64,000 nucleotides of DNA from Epiperipatus broadwayi (Eukaryota > Onychophora > Udeonychophora > Euonychophora > Peripatidae): contig JAQFVV010012490.1 in the NCBI GenBank assembly GCA_028023455.1, forward strand, positions 1,056,001-1,120,000, given 5' to 3'. Positions 60,284-64,000 of the stretch are shown here, one piece after another (position 1 is the stretch's first letter; every line of letters starts with the position of its first letter). The notes below the pieces were generated by a model that saw only the letters and a program-made list of their open reading frames with translations, did no database searches and was not told the DNA's origin. The position numbers were made by a program, and so were the translations under genes.

Positions 60284-62149
60284 CTAATTGAAAATAGTTA
60301 TAAAAATTTTTTTTTTTAAAGTTTCATTCTTAATATATATATAGAGAGAGAGAGAGACTGTTAAACACTTCATTTCAGAGTGAAAGATTTCAATAAAACT
60401 AAATCCCACTGATTAAAAGACAGTTACATATAAATATTCTGATTTTTAGATGAGCAATACAATTGTGATTATGCACACTGTTAATAAACTAATTCACTTC
60501 CCCTCTCTTATCTAACCTCAATAAACTTGTATAGAGAATTTCCTCAGAGTCAGACTATGTTGGCATCCTCTTTGCCAAAAATGAAATTAGTCATGGATAA
60601 TTAATAATGATAATAAACATTATTAATGAACATAGATATTTAATTTTGGAAAACAGTAAAGTTAATTTGAAAGTATAAACAAGTATTGAAAATGATTATT
60701 AAGGAAACTAAAAGTAAAAAAAAACCCACTCAAACTAATCAAAAATAGATAAAAAATCTTTTTAAGTTTATACAGACAAAAAAAGATTGAGTACATAATT
60801 ATATCACTGCAGACTGCAATAATAAATTCAACTGATTAAAAGACAGTTGCATAAAATAATAATGCATAACATTTTGTGTTTAATAATTAGACAAATCTGT
60901 GAGAAGAAAGCCATAAAAAGTATATAGTGATATAAGTTTGAATTCTGAAATAATTATATTCTTGCCTTAATAACACTTCTCTAAACATTTCTATTGCACA
61001 GAAATATACTTTTTTTTCTAAAGAAAATCATGTTTTGAAAAAGATTCAATATTGCCCCTTGAAAAATTTATCCCTTGCCCCCAAAAAGGATTAACAAATC
61101 TTAACAATAATAATAATAATACATTTAAAGATAAGCCTTGCTATCGTGCATGCGCTTTTTTAGGAGTGTTAATAATAAATGAATATTTTCATTCCCAACA
61201 CGAGATATAGTATTTATGAAAGAATAATAATAAAACTTTATAATGCTAAACAAAGATCAAGTATATATATAGATTTCATTGGAAACTTGAAAGCTTATCA
61301 GGTATCTTTTACCTATAAAATTATGTACTTGTGTATATATATAAATATATATAAACCAAAATACAGTTACTTGTCTACACAGCTGGATTTTTTTTTTAAA
61401 TATTTCAACCAGAGAATTGGTTTTCATCACAAAAAAAAAAAAAAATCACTTTCACAAGCAAAATGTGAGCTAGATCTAAGTTATAGAAAAATATCATTTT
61501 TTTCCATTCATAAAATATAATACAACAAATTCTGATATCTTAATTACAGATTTTAATATTAATTTATTGCTTGTTTCATAATAGAAAGATGTTGGCATAA
61601 TATTATTTCTCATAAAAGTCCAGAGATAAGCAAAATGATAACATTTCTCAAAAATTTATAACAGTAAAGCAGTAAATTTAAATGCCTTATGATGCAGGGA
61701 AGATTCAAAATACTCATTATTGGTCAAATTTATTGAGTTAATAATTTTGAAAAGTTAATGGTCTTCTTCAACTTGAAAAATTTGACTCTTCAGTTATTTA
61801 AAGGTTTAAGATAACTAGTTATTTCTTACAGTAAAATATGTATTAATATGAAATAAATTTTAGTAATATTGCTAAAGGTAATAATAACTTGTCAGCTTTA
61901 TCCAATTAATTGTTACAGATTTTTTATATATTCCAATCAATTTGAGATATGGATAAAAAATTTCTTTCCTTAAAATAATATCTAGGTAAGTGAAAAATAT
62001 TAGCAATAAACAACATAAATAATATCTTATTGTCAGTCATTAATATTATATTTCATTACTACAAAAGAAATATATATTTACATTTAAAAGAGAAAATAAA
62101 TATAAAATCATTAAAATATCATGTGATAATCTTTTCATATATTAACACA
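60284..62149 (-). other. PRKD intron, no element recognised
   Basis: AT-rich. A phrase ending CTGATTAAAAGACAGTT occurs at about 60408 and 60834 in similar context (ACTCAAACTAAT before it in the second), perhaps a local duplication that includes the edge of the exon. An open frame of 113 codons (61179-61520, plus strand) is low-complexity and Lys/Tyr/Ile-rich; not a gene. Confidence 0.4.
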
Positions 62150-62570
62150 GGCTGTTAATAACAGTAGCAAACTTTCCATACAATAGCGCTATCAAATGAA
62201 AGCCTCGATAATCATTGGATGCAGCAAATTTTCCATACAGTAGTGTCACCAAGTGTAAGCCCCAGTAATCAATGAATGCAAAAAAGTCTATGCATAAAAT
62301 CCCTATCTAGTGCCTACTCATTCAATATTCCCAGACTAGTTTCTAGCTTGTGGCTTTCATCAGTGAGAAGCCTTGGATTTGAGAGCACTACTCATACATT
62401 TTAGGATCTAATGCAACTCTCTAGCAACCATCTTTTATCTATTTAGTTAGCAATAAAATTAGGGGCTCAAGATGAAAACACAATAAGTTTTCAATCTGAG
62501 CTCATTCACTTGTATAGTCATATAGATCTGAACTCAGTTCAGCATCTTTACATTTTGGGTTATATAATGA
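62150..62570 (-). repeat. Diverged single arm of the 53 kb inverted repeat
   Basis: In the same orientation as arm 1 (53059-53426), it follows it from the CAAAC/AAACT-TCCATACAATAG edge through TAGTGCCTACTCATTCAATA and the hammerhead-like motif to AGTTCAGCATCTTTACATTT. The left part has an extra partial duplication (CTTTCCATACAATAGCG and TTTTCCATACAGTAGTG). Divergence from the 53 kb arms shows independent ageing of a dispersed family. Confidence 0.8.
62328..62369 (-). ncRNA. Hammerhead-ribozyme motif with canonical CUGAUGA core
   Basis: On the minus strand: UUCUCA, CUGAUGA, stem II with AGC/GCU around CACAA, GAAA then C, helix III A-U and C-G around UA, GUC, and UGGGAA. Helix I pairs 6 of 6 (one G-U). 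Relative to the 53749 copy, helix I has U-A in place of C-G and stem II has A-U in place of G-C: two paired changes that preserve structure. The bases of stem II are A-A, as at 53749. Cleavage would fall after the C complementary to 62334. Confidence 0.65.
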
Positions 62571-62990
62571 TAAGCTCTAAGCATACACTATAAGTACTTT
62601 ACTTATGCTTTTTAAACTAATACTCATGTATGAGTACACATAAATTCATAAAAGCGCAAGACCTAAAGTTAGTCACCTTATTTTATATTACATGTGTAAT
62701 GTATGCTATATAAATAAACCATCTACTATAGTAAAATTCACTATGTATTTTTAATCACAGATGGATTCTATCTCTCTCCTGCTACAGAATGAATAAGTTT
62801 ACACAATTCATTTATTAAATTATAATTCAGGGACACAATAAATAGGTTAAAGCCCTGATTTTAGCATAGTGATCAAAGATTGATTTATATAATGATAAGC
62901 ACTAAGCATAACTGGTTCACTTATGCTTTTTAAATTAATGTTTATAGGTAGGTGCATGTAAATTTGTAAAAGCATAAGATCAAAGGTTAC
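62560..62990. repeat. Direct repeat pair, about 115 bp each
   Basis: 62563-62683 and 62883-62990 share TATATAATGATAAGC, CTAAGCATA, ACTTATGCTTTTTAAA, TAATA/TAATGTT and AAAAGC-AAGA-C-AAAGTTA phrases, separated by about 200 bases. It begins where the 62150-62570 repeat ends. Origin unknown. Confidence 0.6.
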
Positions 62991-63480
62991 TAAATAAATA
63001 TTTTTGTTTTTAATGTATTATTTAATTATTTTAAAAATTATTTTTTTAAACATTAATTTGTTTTATTTTAGCATGTGTTTTAATCTCCAGGTTTATTTTA
63101 TAAAAATAAATAAATAAAATATGTAAAGTATTTTTACCAAATATGTTAAATGACTAAGCCATATTTTTAAGTTTTTCTTGTGAAAACGTTGGGGGAAAAG
63201 GTCTTTTCATTTACAAATTTTATTTCTATGTAAACAATACATACGACATACATTGAATTACATTTTTCCAAGAAAAGTTTAAAAAGATTGGAATTAAATT
63301 TTATTTCATGGAATGGGGGGAGGGGAGCTAAAATTTATCTTGCACAAAGATGCCTCTTACTCATGCAGCAATGTTATATGTTTTATTAAAGATAAAATAG
63401 TGATTAATATCAAGAATTGAGCAAGACATAGTGTTTAACAAGGTTAAAAACTTGTTAACATTGAGTCAATTCCTCATTCT
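62991..63480. other. AT-rich DNA with a shared dispersed repeat
   Basis: 63300-63375 (GGGGGGAGGGGAGC, then AAAATTTATCTTGCACAAAG, GCCTCTTACTCATGCAGCA) matches the repeat at 57300-57360. Otherwise nothing recognised. Confidence 0.5.
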
Positions 63481-63489
63481 TTACAGAAA

Positions 63490-64000
63490 TGATTCAGAAA
63501 TAATAATGATGTTTCTGAATATGGAGTCAGATTGTTACTTCATATAGAGTATATAGAAGTGAATGTGCAATTGTATATGCGTCCAGAACTTTAACTATAG
63601 CTGGCTAGATAATGAAACATTAATGAATGTATTTGCTATAAATTTTTTTTACTAATATACAGATTAACATTTAAGATCTATACAGACTATAGACCTCTGT
63701 TGGAAATAGAAGACTCCTGATCATATCAGCCAGTGAATGATCAGATAGATAAATATATTGGCATTCTACAATTTTAAACTCATTTATAAGTTGGGAGAAA
63801 AAATTGGCCATCCCAATATGTTATCAAGAATGCAAGATATGCATGAGTATGAATCTTGGACCATGAAGATAAATTATATAGATTCCATACAATCAAACAC
63901 ATTAAATAGTGCAGTTGTAGCCAAATGTACTAATGAAGATTCTAGGTATCATCTAGTTAGAAAGTGGATAAAAGATGGATGGCTCCAAAGCCAACCAAGC
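63490..64000 (+). pseudogene. Ty3/gypsy pol fragment (RNase H and linker), runs off the window
   Basis: Frames give FINFF-like VFAINFF, then LKIYTDYRPLLEIE (63660-63710; usual TDHRPL), DQIDKYIGILQF (63735-63775) and YKLGEKNWPSQYV (63785-63830): the C-terminal half of a gypsy RNase H. It is followed by SAVVAKCTNEDSRYHLVRKW and IKDGWLQSQ (63910-64000), the linker to integrase. Several stops and shifts. The sequence differs from the 632-10785 element in this region, so it is a different gypsy family. Integrase would lie to the right of the window. Confidence 0.7.

Noticed and set aside
61179-61520. 113-codon open frame
   Set aside because: Low-complexity Lys/Ile/Tyr-rich translation of AT-rich DNA; no domain.
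1-64000. CRISPR arrays, operons, ribosome binding sites, phage or plasmid features
   Set aside because: Spliced exons and retroelements show animal nuclear DNA; no regularly spaced short repeats of CRISPR type were seen.

Overview
The window is non-coding-rich, very AT-rich animal DNA (my impression is about one quarter G+C; not computed). It comes from a metazoan with long introns and many old transposable elements. The firmest anchor is the 3' end of a protein kinase D gene (PRKD family) on the minus strand. Three exons at 60177-60283, 54720-54805 and 40042-40227 join in frame, have consensus splice sites, and encode the end of the kinase domain plus the PKD-specific C-terminal tail. The introns between them (about 5.4 and 14.5 kb) are packed with elements. 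The phylum cannot be fixed from what is visible: PRKD is pan-metazoan, and Penelope-like elements, RTE-like LINEs, hAT elements, Ty3/gypsy elements and tRNA-derived SINEs occur in many invertebrates.

Layout. 1-26 is the tip of a hAT-type transposon. 632-10785 is a broken Ty3/gypsy LTR retrotransposon. Its 5' LTR holds a tRNA-like SINE and a Penelope-like (PLE) fragment, and its pol is split by about 2.7 kb of foreign DNA. 10.8-40.0 kb is mostly featureless AT-rich DNA downstream of PRKD. It holds a well-formed candidate exon of an unidentified minus-strand gene (17786-17875), PLE terminal repeats (22.5 and 24.3 kb), a second SINE copy (23.6 kb), a composite inverted repeat with a LINE tail (25.5-26.8 kb), a small hAT-like element (31.1 kb) and a palindrome (33.4 kb). 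The PRKD introns contain a 4.2 kb hAT transposon with a decayed ZBED-like transposase and 8-bp target duplication (40967-45169), a PLE with inverted termini and a GIY-YIG remnant (46.87-48.95 kb), a LINE reverse-transcriptase remnant split by a GC-rich element with direct terminal repeats (49.15-52.6 kb), a 368-bp-arm inverted repeat (53.06-53.90 kb), and a PLE 3' half (55.96-57.0 kb). Upstream of the last visible PRKD exon are another copy of the 53 kb repeat (62.15-62.57 kb) and the edge of another gypsy pol (63.5-64.0 kb).

The most interesting signal is a series of hammerhead-ribozyme-like motifs in the terminal regions of several PLE or PLE-like repeats. The best two (53749-53790 plus strand; 62328-62369 minus strand) keep the CUGANGA and GAAA cores, a 2-bp helix III and a GUC cleavage triplet, and show compensatory changes in helices I and II. 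Hammerheads in PLEs are known from the literature; the particular variants here look diverse.

All coordinates of repeat boundaries were read by eye and may be off by several bases; no database search was possible.
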